From Camelimonas abortus (lineage in GTDB: Bacteria > Pseudomonadota > Alphaproteobacteria > Rhizobiales > Beijerinckiaceae), in assembly GCF_042647165.1 (NCBI RefSeq), contig NZ_JBHRUV010000032.1: a stretch of 49,435 nt of DNA, one strand, 5' to 3'. The number at the start of each line of letters is the position of its first letter. The stretch's first letter is position 1. Below are positions 28,717 to 37,221 of the stretch, piece after piece. Position numbers and translations under genes: made by a program. The notes below the pieces were generated by a model. It made no database searches. It saw only the letters and a list, made by a program, of their open reading frames with translations, and was not told the DNA's origin.

Positions 28717-29086
28717 AGTGTTTCCTCCCGGAGTTGTGCGCCGGCCCTGACGTGAGGCCGCCCGTTTTCGCCGGCGCGGATGGCCATGGCTCCGTCCATG
28801 ACCTCCGCCCTGTCAGGCGGCGGACCGGCGCCATGCGGAAGAGAACAGGCGCGCCCGCCCCGCAGGCGGAACGCCGGCGCCTCCCGCCAGGGCGGAAGCG
28901 CCCCCTTCGCTGGCGGCGCCGGTCCGGATCGCCGCCGCGAAAGAATGCCGCAGGAGCAGCGCGCCGTTCAAGTCCGGGACAGTCTCCCGCCCCGGATCTG
29001 CTCCAGAACCAGACGCAAATACGCAGGAATCGCGAAGATGTTTGAGGAAAACTGCGCCGGACGGGAGCGGAGCCCGGCGCGGCCGC
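28717..29086. other. Intergenic, no gene seen
   Basis: Between the second MHS transporter and the cyclase gene, both on the minus strand. No reading frame with a ribosome binding site is apparent, and no clear hairpin with a T-run. It probably holds the promoter of the cyclase gene near 28730-28800. Confidence 0.5.
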
Positions 29087-30406
29087 TCAGTCCACGCCCT
29101 CGCCGCGCAGATAGCCGGTCTTGCGGTTGTCCGGCATCAGCAGGCCCACGACGAACACCAGCGCCGCCATGGCGGTGACGTACCAGCCGAACCAGCTCTC
29201 CACGCCGGCGTCCTTCAGGCGCAGCGCCACATATTCGGCCGAGCCGCCGAACACCGCGTTGGCCACCGCATAGGGAAACCCCACGCCAAGGGCGCGCACC
29301 TCGGCCGGGAACAGCTCGGCTTTCACCACGCCGCCGATCGAGGTGTAGAAGCAGATCATCAGCATGCCCAGCATCACCAGCGCCCAGGCAGTGAACGGAT
29401 CGGACGCGCCGGCGATGGCCCGCAGCAGCGGCACGGTGCAGAACATGCCCAGCAGGCCAAAGATGATGATGCAGGCGCGCCGGCCGATGTGGTCCGACAG
29501 ATAGCCGAACGCCGGCTGGGCCAGCATGAACGCCAGCAGCGCCGCGGTCATCACCACCCCCACCGTATAGGTGGGCAGGCCCGTGGTGTTGAGCAGGTAT
29601 TTCTGCATGTAGGTGGACCAGGTGTAGAACATCAGCGAGCCGCCGGCGGTCAGCCCCAGCACCAGCAGGAAGGCCCGCGGATGGTCCGCGATGAGGGCGC
29701 GCAGCGAACCCGCCTCCCTGCGGCGGGCGCGCTCCTCCGGCAGCGTCTCCGACAGGGTGCGCCGCAGGAACAGGGCGATGAGCGCCGCCCCGGCGCCGAT
29801 GAAGAACGGAACGCGCCAGCCCCAGGCGCGCATGCCCTCCTCGCCAAGCACGTCATGCAGGGCCAGCACCACCACGGACGCCAGCAGCTGGCCGCCGATC
29901 AGCGTCACATACTGGAACGAGCTGAAGAAACCGCGCCGGCCAGGCTTGGCCACCTCGCTCATGTAGGTGGCGCTGGTGCCGTATTCGCCGCCCACCGACA
30001 GGCCCTGCACCATGCGCGCCAGCAGCAGCAGCGCCGGCGCCAGCAGCCCCACCGTCTCCCAGGTGGGCAGCAGGCCGATGGCCAGCGAGCCGCCGCACAT
30101 CATGAGCACCGCCAGGATCATCGAGAACTTGCGGCCGTAGCGGTCGGCGATGCGGCCGAACAGCCAGCCGCCGATGGGCCGCATGAGAAAACCGATGGCG
30201 AACACCGCGGCCGCGTTCATCAGCTCGACCGTGGGGTCGCCCTTGGGGAAGAAGGCATGCGCGAAATAAATCGCGGTGAACGCATAGGCGTAGAAATCGT
30301 ACCACTCGACCAGATTGCCGGAGGAGGCGGCGAAAATCGCGAATACCCGCCGGCCATCGGACATCGTGGAGATTTCAGACGGCGTGGCGGTCGGGACTGT
30401 GCTCAT
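29087..30406 (-). CDS. MFS transporter, MHS family (KgtP-like)
   Basis: A 439-residue inner-membrane proton symporter. Segment 1 starts ASSGNLVEWYDFYAYAFTA, very like alpha-ketoglutarate permease KgtP. The loop GRIADRYGRKFSM, the SVGGEYGTSATYMSE block and the C-terminal VKAELFPAEVRALGVG are further MHS hallmarks. The ATG at 30406 has AGGAG upstream; longer in-frame starts add Arg-rich low-complexity sequence. The substrate may be a dicarboxylate, but the pairing with a periplasmic cyclase-family hydrolase leaves other organic acids open. Confidence 0.9.
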   Translation of the reverse strand: MSTVPTATPSEISTMSDGRRVFAIFAASSGNLVEWYDFYAYAFTAIYFAHAFFPKGDPTVELMNAAAVFAIGFLMRPIGGWLFGRIADRYGRKFSMILAVLMMCGGSLAIGLLPTWETVGLLAPALLLLARMVQGLSVGGEYGTSATYMSEVAKPGRRGFFSSFQYVTLIGGQLLASVVVLALHDVLGEEGMRAWGWRVPFFIGAGAALIALFLRRTLSETLPEERARRREAGSLRALIADHPRAFLLVLGLTAGGSLMFYTWSTYMQKYLLNTTGLPTYTVGVVMTAALLAFMLAQPAFGYLSDHIGRRACIIIFGLLGMFCTVPLLRAIAGASDPFTAWALVMLGMLMICFYTSIGGVVKAELFPAEVRALGVGFPYAVANAVFGGSAEYVALRLKDAGVESWFGWYVTAMAALVFVVGLLMPDNRKTGYLRGEGVD

Positions 30407-30879
30407 GCGGGGGCTCCTGACGACGCGCGACCACCGCCGCCGCCGCCCGCGCTTCCAGCGCAGGCGCGCGACAGGCCGCAGCCGGGCGACGGCTTGAACG
30501 CAACAGCAACGGCGCCGGGTGGGCGACGTCACGACTTCTCATGACGCAGGGGAATGCAGCATTTGGGAAAGAGAGCGCGTCCCGTGCGTCGTGCACCGCT
30601 CTTACAACAATTCTGCCAAATATAGTAATGGCCATCGTCAATAAATTACGTCAATGTATTTACACCATAAGCAGGCAGGCGTGAGCCAGGCTATACTGTC
30701 AAAGGCCTGCGCCCCGCCGCCCTTTTCCGGCGACTGCCACGGCGGGCGGCTGCGACGGCGCGCCCCGCCGGCAGGCCTTTATCCGGTCGCGGCGGCGCCC
30801 CACAGATGGAGCGCTCCGGCCGCGCCGGCTCCGGCAGGACGCCGGAGCGGCCGCGCCGCCATTTCAGGACAGGACGCAC
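30407..30879. other. Divergent intergenic region with an AT-rich core
   Basis: Separates the KgtP-like gene (minus) from the DUF1007 gene (plus). The middle (about 30600-30700) is AT-rich and carries a direct repeat described separately, so it probably contains both promoters. No gene was found; reading frames across it are extensions of Arg/Pro-rich shadow frames. Confidence 0.5.
30636..30655. repeat. Direct repeat CGTCAAT-N6-CGTCAAT
   Basis: Two exact 7-base copies (30636-30642, 30649-30655) with a 13-base period in the AT-rich promoter region. On the minus strand they read ATTGACG twice and may be regulator half-sites or overlapping -35 boxes. Confidence 0.4.
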
Positions 30880-31572
30880 ATGCCGTTCACGCACACGCCG
30901 CGCGCCCCGACGTCGCGCCCGCCCGCCCCGCGGGCCGCCTTCCTGCTGGCGCTGGCCATTACTGGAGCGTTCGCTCCTGCGCCGGCCCAGGCCCATCCCC
31001 ATGTGTGGGTGACTGCGCAGGAGCGTCTGGTGTTTGATGGCGCGGGACACGTGACCATGGTGCGCCATCGCTGGACCTTCGACCGGGCCTTTTCGGCCTG
31101 GGCCACCCAGGGGCTGGACGCTGATGGCGACGGCGTCCTCTCAGCCGGGGAGCTGGCCGGGCTGGCGAAGGAGAACATGGACGGGCTGGCGGAGTTCGGC
31201 TGGTTCACCAGGCTGCGGGCCGACGGGGTGAAGGCAACGTTCCTGCCGCCGCAGAACGGCGCCATGAGCTTCGCCGACGGGCAGCTGACGCTGACCTTCG
31301 ACCTGCCGCTGGAAAAGCCCCTGCCGCCTGGCCGGGCGATGATGTTTGAGGTGTCGGATCCGACCTATTTCGTCGCCTTCTCGATCGCCGGAGGCGATGA
31401 CGCGGTTAAGCTGGAGAATGCGCCGCAGGGATGCGTCGTCACCATCACCCGGCCCAAGCCGCCGCAGCAGCCGGCTGGAGGCGATCTTTCCGAGGCGTTC
31501 TTCGAGGGGCTGGGCGCGGCGTCGAATTACGGCGGCCAGTTTGCGAACAAGGTGGTGGCGGCATGTCCGTGA
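30880..31572 (+). CDS. DUF1007 periplasmic protein, partner of the NicO metal transporter
   Basis: A 230-residue secreted protein. The signal peptide ends at AQA (38), so the mature protein would begin HPHVWV, putting two histidines at the N-terminus, a potential nickel or cobalt ligand. A complete EF-hand-like loop DADGDGVLSAGE lies at residues 80-91. The rest is the DUF1007 beta-rich domain. DUF1007 genes are commonly next to NicO/RcnA-like exporters, as here, where the next gene overlaps by 10 bases. It probably binds or senses metal on the periplasmic side. The ATG is preceded by AGGACAGGACGCAC; the frame begins just after that site. Confidence 0.88.
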   Translation: MPFTHTPRAPTSRPPAPRAAFLLALAITGAFAPAPAQAHPHVWVTAQERLVFDGAGHVTMVRHRWTFDRAFSAWATQGLDADGDGVLSAGELAGLAKENMDGLAEFGWFTRLRADGVKATFLPPQNGAMSFADGQLTLTFDLPLEKPLPPGRAMMFEVSDPTYFVAFSIAGGDDAVKLENAPQGCVVTITRPKPPQQPAGGDLSEAFFEGLGAASNYGGQFANKVVAACP

Positions 31573-32606
31573 CCAGCATGAAGACCAGAGCAGGCGGAAC
31601 GGCGACCGCGGGCTGGCGCGAGCCCGCCCTGCGCGCGGCGCTGCCCGGCGCCGCCGTCGCCCTGGTCCTGCTCGCGCTTGGCGGACTCGCCCTGCTGCTG
31701 CCGGACCAGGCGGCGGCGCCTGCGGCGCGCAATCCCTTCGGCGCCGGCATGCGCGAGCCCGTCGCCTCCGGCGGCGCCGGCGCGGTCATCGCCGCCATGC
31801 AGTCCGCGTTCTACCGGGCGCTCACCGGCGGGCTGCAGCAGGCGGCCCATGACGGCGCAGGGCTCTGGACCCACGGGTTCTGGAGCCTCATGGGCGTCGG
31901 CTTCGCCTATGGCGTGTTCCACGCCGCCGGCCCCGGCCACGGCAAGGCGGTGATCTCGGGCTATCTGGTCGCCAATGAACGCGCGCTGGCGCGGGGCGCG
32001 GCGCTGTGCTGGGCGGCGGCGCTGCTGCAGGCGGTCGTGGCGGCGGCGATCGCGCTCGGCTTCGCCCTCGTGTTCAACGCCACCGCCGCGACGGTGAAGG
32101 CCGGGGCGACGCTGGCGGAGACCGCGAGCTTCGCCGTGGTGGCGGCGCTTGGAGCCCTGCTGGCCTGGCGCAAGGCGGGAACGCTGGCGCGGCTGCTGCA
32201 GGGGCAGGCGCCGCCGGCCGCCGCAGCGGACGCCTGCTGCGAGGGCGGCTGCGGCCATGTCCACATGCCGGGGGCCGAGGCGGCGGCGCGCGCCCGCGAC
32301 TGGCGCGCCATGGCCGCCGTCGTGCTGGCCGCGGGTCTGCGCCCCTGTTCCGGCGCGCTGATCGTGCTGGCGTTCGCGCTGTCGCAGAAGGCGCTGGCGG
32401 CGGGCGTCGCCGCCACTTTCGCCATGGCGGCCGGAACCGCGGTCACCACCACCGCCATCGCGGCGCTGGCGGTGTTCGCCAAAAGGATGGCCCTGGCCTT
32501 CGCCGCCGGCGGCAGTCTCGCCGGGGCGCGCGTCATGGCGGCGCTGGAGCTGCTGGCTGCGGGCGCGCTGCTGCTGGCTGGCGCGCCCGGCGTGATCGCG
32601 GGCTGA
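31563..32606 (+). CDS. Nickel/cobalt transporter, NicO/RcnA-like family
   Basis: A 347-residue inner-membrane protein of the high-affinity Ni/Co transporter superfamily, many of which act as exporters. Six or so membrane segments are visible. The metal-path motif HAAGPGHGK is at 120-128, and a cytosolic loop with a Cys/His cluster (C225, C226, C230, H232, H234) probably binds metal. A second motif LRPCSGALIVL lies near 265-276. The ATG at 31563 overlaps the end of the DUF1007 gene and has AAGGTGG in front, so translation is coupled. The amidase gene is convergent with seven bases between the stops. Confidence 0.88.
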   Translation: MSVTSMKTRAGGTATAGWREPALRAALPGAAVALVLLALGGLALLLPDQAAAPAARNPFGAGMREPVASGGAGAVIAAMQSAFYRALTGGLQQAAHDGAGLWTHGFWSLMGVGFAYGVFHAAGPGHGKAVISGYLVANERALARGAALCWAAALLQAVVAAAIALGFALVFNATAATVKAGATLAETASFAVVAALGALLAWRKAGTLARLLQGQAPPAAAADACCEGGCGHVHMPGAEAAARARDWRAMAAVVLAAGLRPCSGALIVLAFALSQKALAAGVAATFAMAAGTAVTTTAIAALAVFAKRMALAFAAGGSLAGARVMAALELLAAGALLLAGAPGVIAG

Positions 32607-32613
32607 AGGGGAC

Positions 32614-33810
32614 TCAGGCGGCGCAGCAGCGCTCGCCCAGGGCCTCGGCGACGCGCCCGGCCAGCTGGATCAGCGAGCGGTCCGACCCCGCCGGCCCCAG
32701 CAGCGACAGGCCGACGGGGCCGCTGTCGCCATGCAGCGGAATGCTGACCTGCGGGAAGCCGCTGAGGCTGGAGGGACACATCAGCCGCAGCGTGCGGTTG
32801 CGGAAATCCTCCAGCGACGCCTCCACCTCGGCGAGGAACGGCGGCGGCGACGGCATGGTGGGCAACACCAGCACCGAGCCCTCGCCCAGCAGCCTGGCGA
32901 GATGATTGCGGAACCGGGCGGCCAGCGACCGCGCCTCGGCCAGCTGGGTGTCGGTGAGGTCCTTGCCGGTGGCGAAACGGTTGGCCAGGGTGGGGTTGAG
33001 CAGCGGCGCGTGGCGCTCGATGAAGGCCCGGTGCGTCTCCCACGCCTCCCGCGTCTGCAGGTGGCGCAGCGCCCAGCACAGGTTGTCGAGGTTGGGCGCC
33101 ACCGAGGCGGGATCCAGCCCGCCCAGCCGCGCGCCGATCTTGCGCAGGGCGCCGTCCAGCGCCGCGGCGGCGTCCTCGCCCAGAAGGGCGAAGCAGGCGC
33201 GGTCCGCCAGGAAGCGCGCCGCGCCCGGCAGCGGCGCGGGGTCCTCGCCCAGCAGCGTCTCCGCCACCAGGCCCAGCGTTTCGGCGCTGCGGGCGAACCA
33301 GCCCACCGTGTCGAAGCTGGGCGAGAGCGGCTCGACGCCGGTTGAGTCAACCCGTCCCCAGCTGGGACGGATGGCGAACACGCCGCAATAGGAGGCCGGG
33401 GCGCGCATGGAGCCGGCCGTGTCGGTGCCAAGGGCGAAATCCACCTGGCCGGCCGCCACCGCGACCGCCGAGCCGGAGGAAGAACCGCCGGACATGCGGC
33501 CCGGCGCCGCCGGATTGACCGGCGAGCCGAAATGGATGTTCCGCCCCAGCACGGAATAGGCGAATTCGTCCGTCTGTGTCTTGCCCACGAAGCGCGCGCC
33601 GGCGTCAAGCAGCCGCTGCACCACCGGCGCGGTGACCGTGCGCACGCCGGACGCGGCCAGCTTCAGCGGGTTGCCGCAGCCAGTGGGATAGCCGGCGACG
33701 TCGATCACGTCCTTGACCGCGAACGTCATCCCGGCCAGCGGCCCGCTGGCCGCTGACGGCACGGAGACTTCGGGGTAGGGCAGAAAAGCCCGGTATGGAT
33801 CGTCGCGCAT
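32614..33810 (-). CDS. Amidase signature family enzyme
   Basis: A 398-residue amidohydrolase with the Ser-cisSer-Lys triad: Lys33 in FAVKDV, the Gly/Ser-rich block GGSSSGS (108-114, cis-Ser near 110) and the nucleophile Ser134 in GTDTAGSMR. It is shorter than GatA (about 480), lacks a tRNA-amidotransferase context, and resembles small amidases of alphaproteobacteria with uncertain amide substrates. The ATG at 33810 (MRDDPYRAFLPYP) matches the usual start, with AGGGAA about 11 bases upstream; upstream frames are low-complexity. Cytoplasmic. Confidence 0.9.
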   Translation of the reverse strand: MRDDPYRAFLPYPEVSVPSAASGPLAGMTFAVKDVIDVAGYPTGCGNPLKLAASGVRTVTAPVVQRLLDAGARFVGKTQTDEFAYSVLGRNIHFGSPVNPAAPGRMSGGSSSGSAVAVAAGQVDFALGTDTAGSMRAPASYCGVFAIRPSWGRVDSTGVEPLSPSFDTVGWFARSAETLGLVAETLLGEDPAPLPGAARFLADRACFALLGEDAAAALDGALRKIGARLGGLDPASVAPNLDNLCWALRHLQTREAWETHRAFIERHAPLLNPTLANRFATGKDLTDTQLAEARSLAARFRNHLARLLGEGSVLVLPTMPSPPPFLAEVEASLEDFRNRTLRLMCPSSLSGFPQVSIPLHGDSGPVGLSLLGPAGSDRSLIQLAGRVAEALGERCCAA

Positions 33811-34226
33811 GGGCGCTGCTGTTCCCTGTGATGGATGCGGGCCGCAAACCGGCGCCGCCTGTCGACATGTGAAGCGGCGACGCCACAACCGCAACCTTGC
33901 CGCGCGCCCGCCGGCGCCGGAACAGGCGCTCCCTCCGCTGGCTTCGCCGGCCGCGCGAAGCCCCGTCCACGACGGCCGGAGCGCCGCGCCGGCCCCGCCG
34001 GCGGCCGCCTTTTTGTCTGCCTGTTTGCCCGGCCTGACGTTGCGCGGATGATAACGCTCCCCGGCGGACGGCTTAAGGGCCGCGGGCGGACAGCTCCCAT
34101 GCGCCCATCGCATTGCGCGCCCGGCGGCGCGCCGCCGCCCTTGTGCGGAGCGCCCCGGATAAGTTATTGATGCGGCGGCGCGCCGGCGCGCCGGCGTTTC
34201 GTGGCGACATTGCGGGAGCAGGACGG
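33811..34226. other. Intergenic between amidase and small membrane protein genes
   Basis: No gene seen. A perfect GCCGGC-CCC-GCCGGC hairpin (33988-34002) is followed eight bases later by TTTTT (34010-34014) on the plus strand. It is terminator-like but has no evident gene in front of it. From 34150 to 34226 lies the presumed promoter region of the small membrane protein gene. Confidence 0.4.
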
Positions 34227-34475
34227 GTGAGCGACAGCACTGCAGGTTCGGGCCGCATCAACTGGCGCAATCTCCTGACGCTGGGTTCGCTGACCGTCCT
34301 GGTCGGCGTCGAGGTGCTGGGCGCGGCCATCGCCGGCGGCTGGGCCCTCGCCGGCCTGCTGGAGCTGGGAACCACCCTGGAGTACGTCTTCATGGCCGTG
34401 TTCGCGGCGATCGCCGTCTGGGCGATGGTGAAATTCGTGCGCGCCGGCGTGAAAGTGGAGCCGTTCCGGCGCTGA
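34227..34475 (+). CDS. Small two-segment membrane protein, unknown
   Basis: An 82-residue protein with two hydrophobic segments (about residues 14-38 and 46-66) and a short basic tail ending KVEPFRR. The GTG at 34227 follows GGAGCAGGACG. A longer frame starting with ATG at 34113 would add 38 Arg-rich residues without a good ribosome binding site. No family is recognised. A canonical terminator follows 31 bases after the stop, which supports it as a real transcription unit. Likely inner membrane. Confidence 0.75.
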   Translation: MSDSTAGSGRINWRNLLTLGSLTVLVGVEVLGAAIAGGWALAGLLELGTTLEYVFMAVFAAIAVWAMVKFVRAGVKVEPFRR

Positions 34476-34506
34476 GCGCCGCAAACGGCGACGGGAGCGC
34501 GGACCG

Positions 34507-34531
34507 GGGCGGCCGCCGGGCCGCCCTTTTT
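34507..34531 (+). terminator. Intrinsic terminator after the small membrane protein gene
   Basis: GGGCGGCC (34507-34514) pairs with GGCCGCCC (34519-34526), loop GCCG, then TTTTT. Confidence 0.9.
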
Positions 34532-34556
34532 CATGCCCGCCGGGAAAGGCGCCGGC

Positions 34557-35528
34557 TCAGACCGGCGCGGGAAGCCGGACCGGCCAGGGCGTCTCCGGAA
34601 CCGGCGTCAGCGGCCCCTTGCCGGCGAACCAGCTGAGCAGGTTGTCCACCGCCAGCCGCGACATGGCGTTGCGCGTGGTCACCGAGGCCGAGCCCACGTG
34701 CGGCAGCAGCACCACATTGTCCATGGCGACCAGCTCCGCCGGCACGTTCGGCTCGTCGGCGAACACGTCGAGGCCGGCGGCGGCGATGGTTCCGTCCTGC
34801 AGCGCGGCAACCAGCGCCCGCTCGTCCACCACCGAACCGCGCGCCACATTGATGAGCACGCCTTCCGGCCCAAGCGCCCGCAGAACCTCGGCGTTCACCA
34901 GGTTGCGGGTGGCCTCGCCGCCCGGCGCCACCACGACCAGAATGTCACAGGACTGCGCCAGCTCCACCGGGCCGGGCCGCCAGGGCCACGGAATCTCCGG
35001 CCGCCGGCGGCGGCTGTGCCACTCCACTTTCAGCCCGAAGGCGGCGCAGCGCCGGGCGATGGCCTCGCCGATCCGGCCAAGGCCGAGCACGCCCACGGTG
35101 CGGCCGCGCAGCGAGGCGGTGAGCGGAAACGGTCCGTGCAGCCAGCGCCCTTCGCGCACGAAACGGTCCGCCTGGGGAATGCGCCGCACCGTGGCGATGA
35201 GCAGCCCCATGGCGAGGTCCGCCACTTCCTCGGTGAGCACGTCCGGGGTGTTGGTCACCACCACGCCCCGCGCCGCGGCAGCCGCCACGTCCACGCCGTC
35301 GTAACCGACGCCGATGTTGGCGATGATCTCGAGCCGCGGCAGGCGGCCGATCAGGCCGGCGGAGACGCCGCCGAAACCGGCGACGGCGCGCACGCGCGGC
35401 GCGACCGCGGCGATGAGCGCCTCCCGGTCCGCGGCCGCGGGCAGGTCATGCACCACGCAGTCCTGTTCCAGCAGGGCGCGCGGCTCCGGCATCATGGGAC
35501 TGAGCAGCAGGATTTCAGGACGGGACAT
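34557..35528 (-). CDS. D-isomer-specific 2-hydroxyacid dehydrogenase (glyoxylate/hydroxypyruvate reductase type)
   Basis: A 323-residue NAD(P)-dependent oxidoreductase. The Rossmann motif GLGRIG is at 149-154; the catalytic triad is Arg230 (NVARGSVVDE), Glu259 (DEPNVP) and His277 (LLPHVGS). After the second beta strand comes HSRRRR, the positive patch expected for NADPH preference. The substrate is probably glyoxylate, hydroxypyruvate or a 2-keto acid. The ATG at 35528 has GGAGG seven bases upstream. It lies downstream of a MarR gene on the same strand (114-base gap), a possible regulator. Confidence 0.9.
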   Translation of the reverse strand: MSRPEILLLSPMMPEPRALLEQDCVVHDLPAAADREALIAAVAPRVRAVAGFGGVSAGLIGRLPRLEIIANIGVGYDGVDVAAAAARGVVVTNTPDVLTEEVADLAMGLLIATVRRIPQADRFVREGRWLHGPFPLTASLRGRTVGVLGLGRIGEAIARRCAAFGLKVEWHSRRRRPEIPWPWRPGPVELAQSCDILVVVAPGGEATRNLVNAEVLRALGPEGVLINVARGSVVDERALVAALQDGTIAAAGLDVFADEPNVPAELVAMDNVVLLPHVGSASVTTRNAMSRLAVDNLLSWFAGKGPLTPVPETPWPVRLPAPV

Positions 35529-35642
35529 GGCGCCTCCGGCATCAACAGGGCGGCCGCCCGCGCGGGCGCGCGGGCGCGGCGGCCCGGCCCCGGCGGGAGC
35601 CGCCACTGTTGTAATGCATGCCGGCGGCCGGAAGCGAGAGGA

Positions 35643-36293
35643 TCAGCCGGCGTTTTCCGCCTCACGCCCGGCCGGAGCCGGCGCCCCGCTGAAATTCGCC
35701 GCCACGCGACGCAGCAGCTTGCGCAGTTTCTTGCGCTCCCGGCTGTCGAACCCCTCCAGCAGGCGCTGTTCGGTCTCGCCCCAGATCCGGGCGATCTCCG
35801 CCGCCCGGGCGCGTCCGGCGGCGGTCAGCCGCACGCGCACCAGCCGGCCGTCGCCGGCGTCGCCGTCGATGCGCGCCACCAGCCCTTGGGCGGCGAGGCG
35901 CGCCACCGCCTTGGACACGGTGGGCGGGCGCACGCGCATGAGCGTCGCGAGCGCGCTCATGGTCATGGTTTCATGGTCATAAAGCGCCTGCAGCAGCTGT
36001 TCCTGTCCGGGGAACAGGCCGAGACCGGCCAGCCGCTCGCCCAGCTCCGCCCGGTGCAGCCGCGCCGCCACGGTGAGCGCCCAGCCGACGCTCTTGTGCA
36101 TGGCGCGGGTGCTGGAGGGCGCCTCGCCCGCGGCTGCGGCGGCGGGCGCGCCAGCCGCCGCAGCAGGACCGGTCCCGGCGGCCGGGGCCGGAGCCGGCTC
36201 GGCCGGCGGGCGGGCCGGCGCGCGGCGCCTGCCGGCGGATGCCTCCCTGCCGCGGACCGTGCTCCGGGCGCTGGCGGATCGTGCGGCGGCCAT
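35643..36293 (-). CDS. MarR family transcriptional regulator
   Basis: A 216-residue DNA-binding protein. The first 70 or so residues are Ala/Pro-rich and disordered-looking, unusual for the family. The winged helix-turn-helix follows (ALATLMRVRPPTVSKAVARL as recognition region, then GDAGDGRLVRVRLTAAGRA as wing). The ATG at 36293 has GGGAGACG in front; a start at 36362 is less likely. MarR proteins bind palindromes and respond to small ligands, often phenolic acids. Neighbours on the same strand are the hydroxyacid dehydrogenase (downstream) and an ABC importer (upstream). Confidence 0.88.
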   Translation of the reverse strand: MAAARSASARSTVRGREASAGRRRAPARPPAEPAPAPAAGTGPAAAAGAPAAAAAGEAPSSTRAMHKSVGWALTVAARLHRAELGERLAGLGLFPGQEQLLQALYDHETMTMSALATLMRVRPPTVSKAVARLAAQGLVARIDGDAGDGRLVRVRLTAAGRARAAEIARIWGETEQRLLEGFDSRERKKLRKLLRRVAANFSGAPAPAGREAENAG

Positions 36294-36414
36294 GACGTCT
36301 CCCTTTCCGGGGGCGGCGTGAATGCGCTCTCGCAGTGATTTGACGTCCTGATTTGAGCACAACCCCGCGCCCCATGGAATCGGCGCGGCCGGGAAAGCGC
36401 AGGACGGGCGCCCG

Positions 36415-37221
36415 TCAGGCGCCGCCGCGGCGGCGCAGCGCCAGCCACGACAGCCCCGACAGGCCGGCGTGAATGGCGACGCCCGCCAGCGAGATCAGCA
36501 GCAGGGCCGCGAACATGCGCGGGATGTTCAGCCGGTAGCCGGCTTCGACGATGCGCCAGGCGAGGCCGCTGCCCTGGCCGGCTGCGCCGGCGGCGATCTC
36601 CGCCGCCACGGCGCCGATCAGCGCAAGACCGCCGGCGATGCGCAGCCCGGCGAAGAAATGCGGCGCCGCCGACGGCGCCTCCAGCCGCAACAGCCGCTGC
36701 CAGCGGCTGGCGCCGTACAGGCGGAACAGCTCCGCCAGCCCGGGGTCCACCGCCGACAGCCCGGCCGTGGTGTTGGACAGCACCGGAAAGAACGCCACCA
36801 GAAAGGCGCAGGCCAGCACCGCCGCTCCCGGCTCCAGCCACACCAGCAGCAGCGGCGCGATGGCGATCACCGGCGTCACCTGCAGCACCACCGCGAAGGG
36901 ATAGAGCGAGGCGGCGATGAGCCGCGAGCGCGAGAACAGCAGCGCCATGGCCACGCCGCCGGCCACCGCCAGCGCCAGCGCCTTCGCCGTCGTCGCCAGG
37001 GTGGTCGCCAGCGCCGGGCCAAGAATGCCCCAGTCCGCGACCAGCGTGCGCAGCACCAGCAGCGGCCCCGGCAGGATATAGGGCGGAATCGCCTGCCAGC
37101 GCACCGCCAGCTCCCACAGCGCCAGCGCCGCCGCGCCGGCGGCCAGCGGCGCGCCAGAGCGCAGCAGCCGCGCGCCGCCGCGCCGCAGCGGGCGCCCCGG
37201 ATCCGGCCGGCGCGCCGTCAT
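36415..37221 (-). CDS. ABC transporter permease (SsuC/TauC/ThiX type)
   Basis: A 268-residue inner-membrane subunit with about six membrane segments and the EAA loop (GLAELFRLYGASRWQRLLRL) that contacts the ATPase. It resembles permeases for sulfonates and thiamine precursors. The start ATG overlaps the stop of the ATPase gene by four bases (ATGA), so the two are translationally coupled. It is the third gene of an operon: binding protein, ATPase, permease. Confidence 0.92.
   Translation of the reverse strand: MTARRPDPGRPLRRGGARLLRSGAPLAAGAAALALWELAVRWQAIPPYILPGPLLVLRTLVADWGILGPALATTLATTAKALALAVAGGVAMALLFSRSRLIAASLYPFAVVLQVTPVIAIAPLLLVWLEPGAAVLACAFLVAFFPVLSNTTAGLSAVDPGLAELFRLYGASRWQRLLRLEAPSAAPHFFAGLRIAGGLALIGAVAAEIAAGAAGQGSGLAWRIVEAGYRLNIPRMFAALLLISLAGVAIHAGLSGLSWLALRRRGGA

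Noticed and set aside
30654..31037. Plus-strand frame of 127 codons before the DUF1007 gene
   Set aside because: It overlaps the DUF1007 start in another frame and its translation is Pro/Ala/His-rich low complexity.
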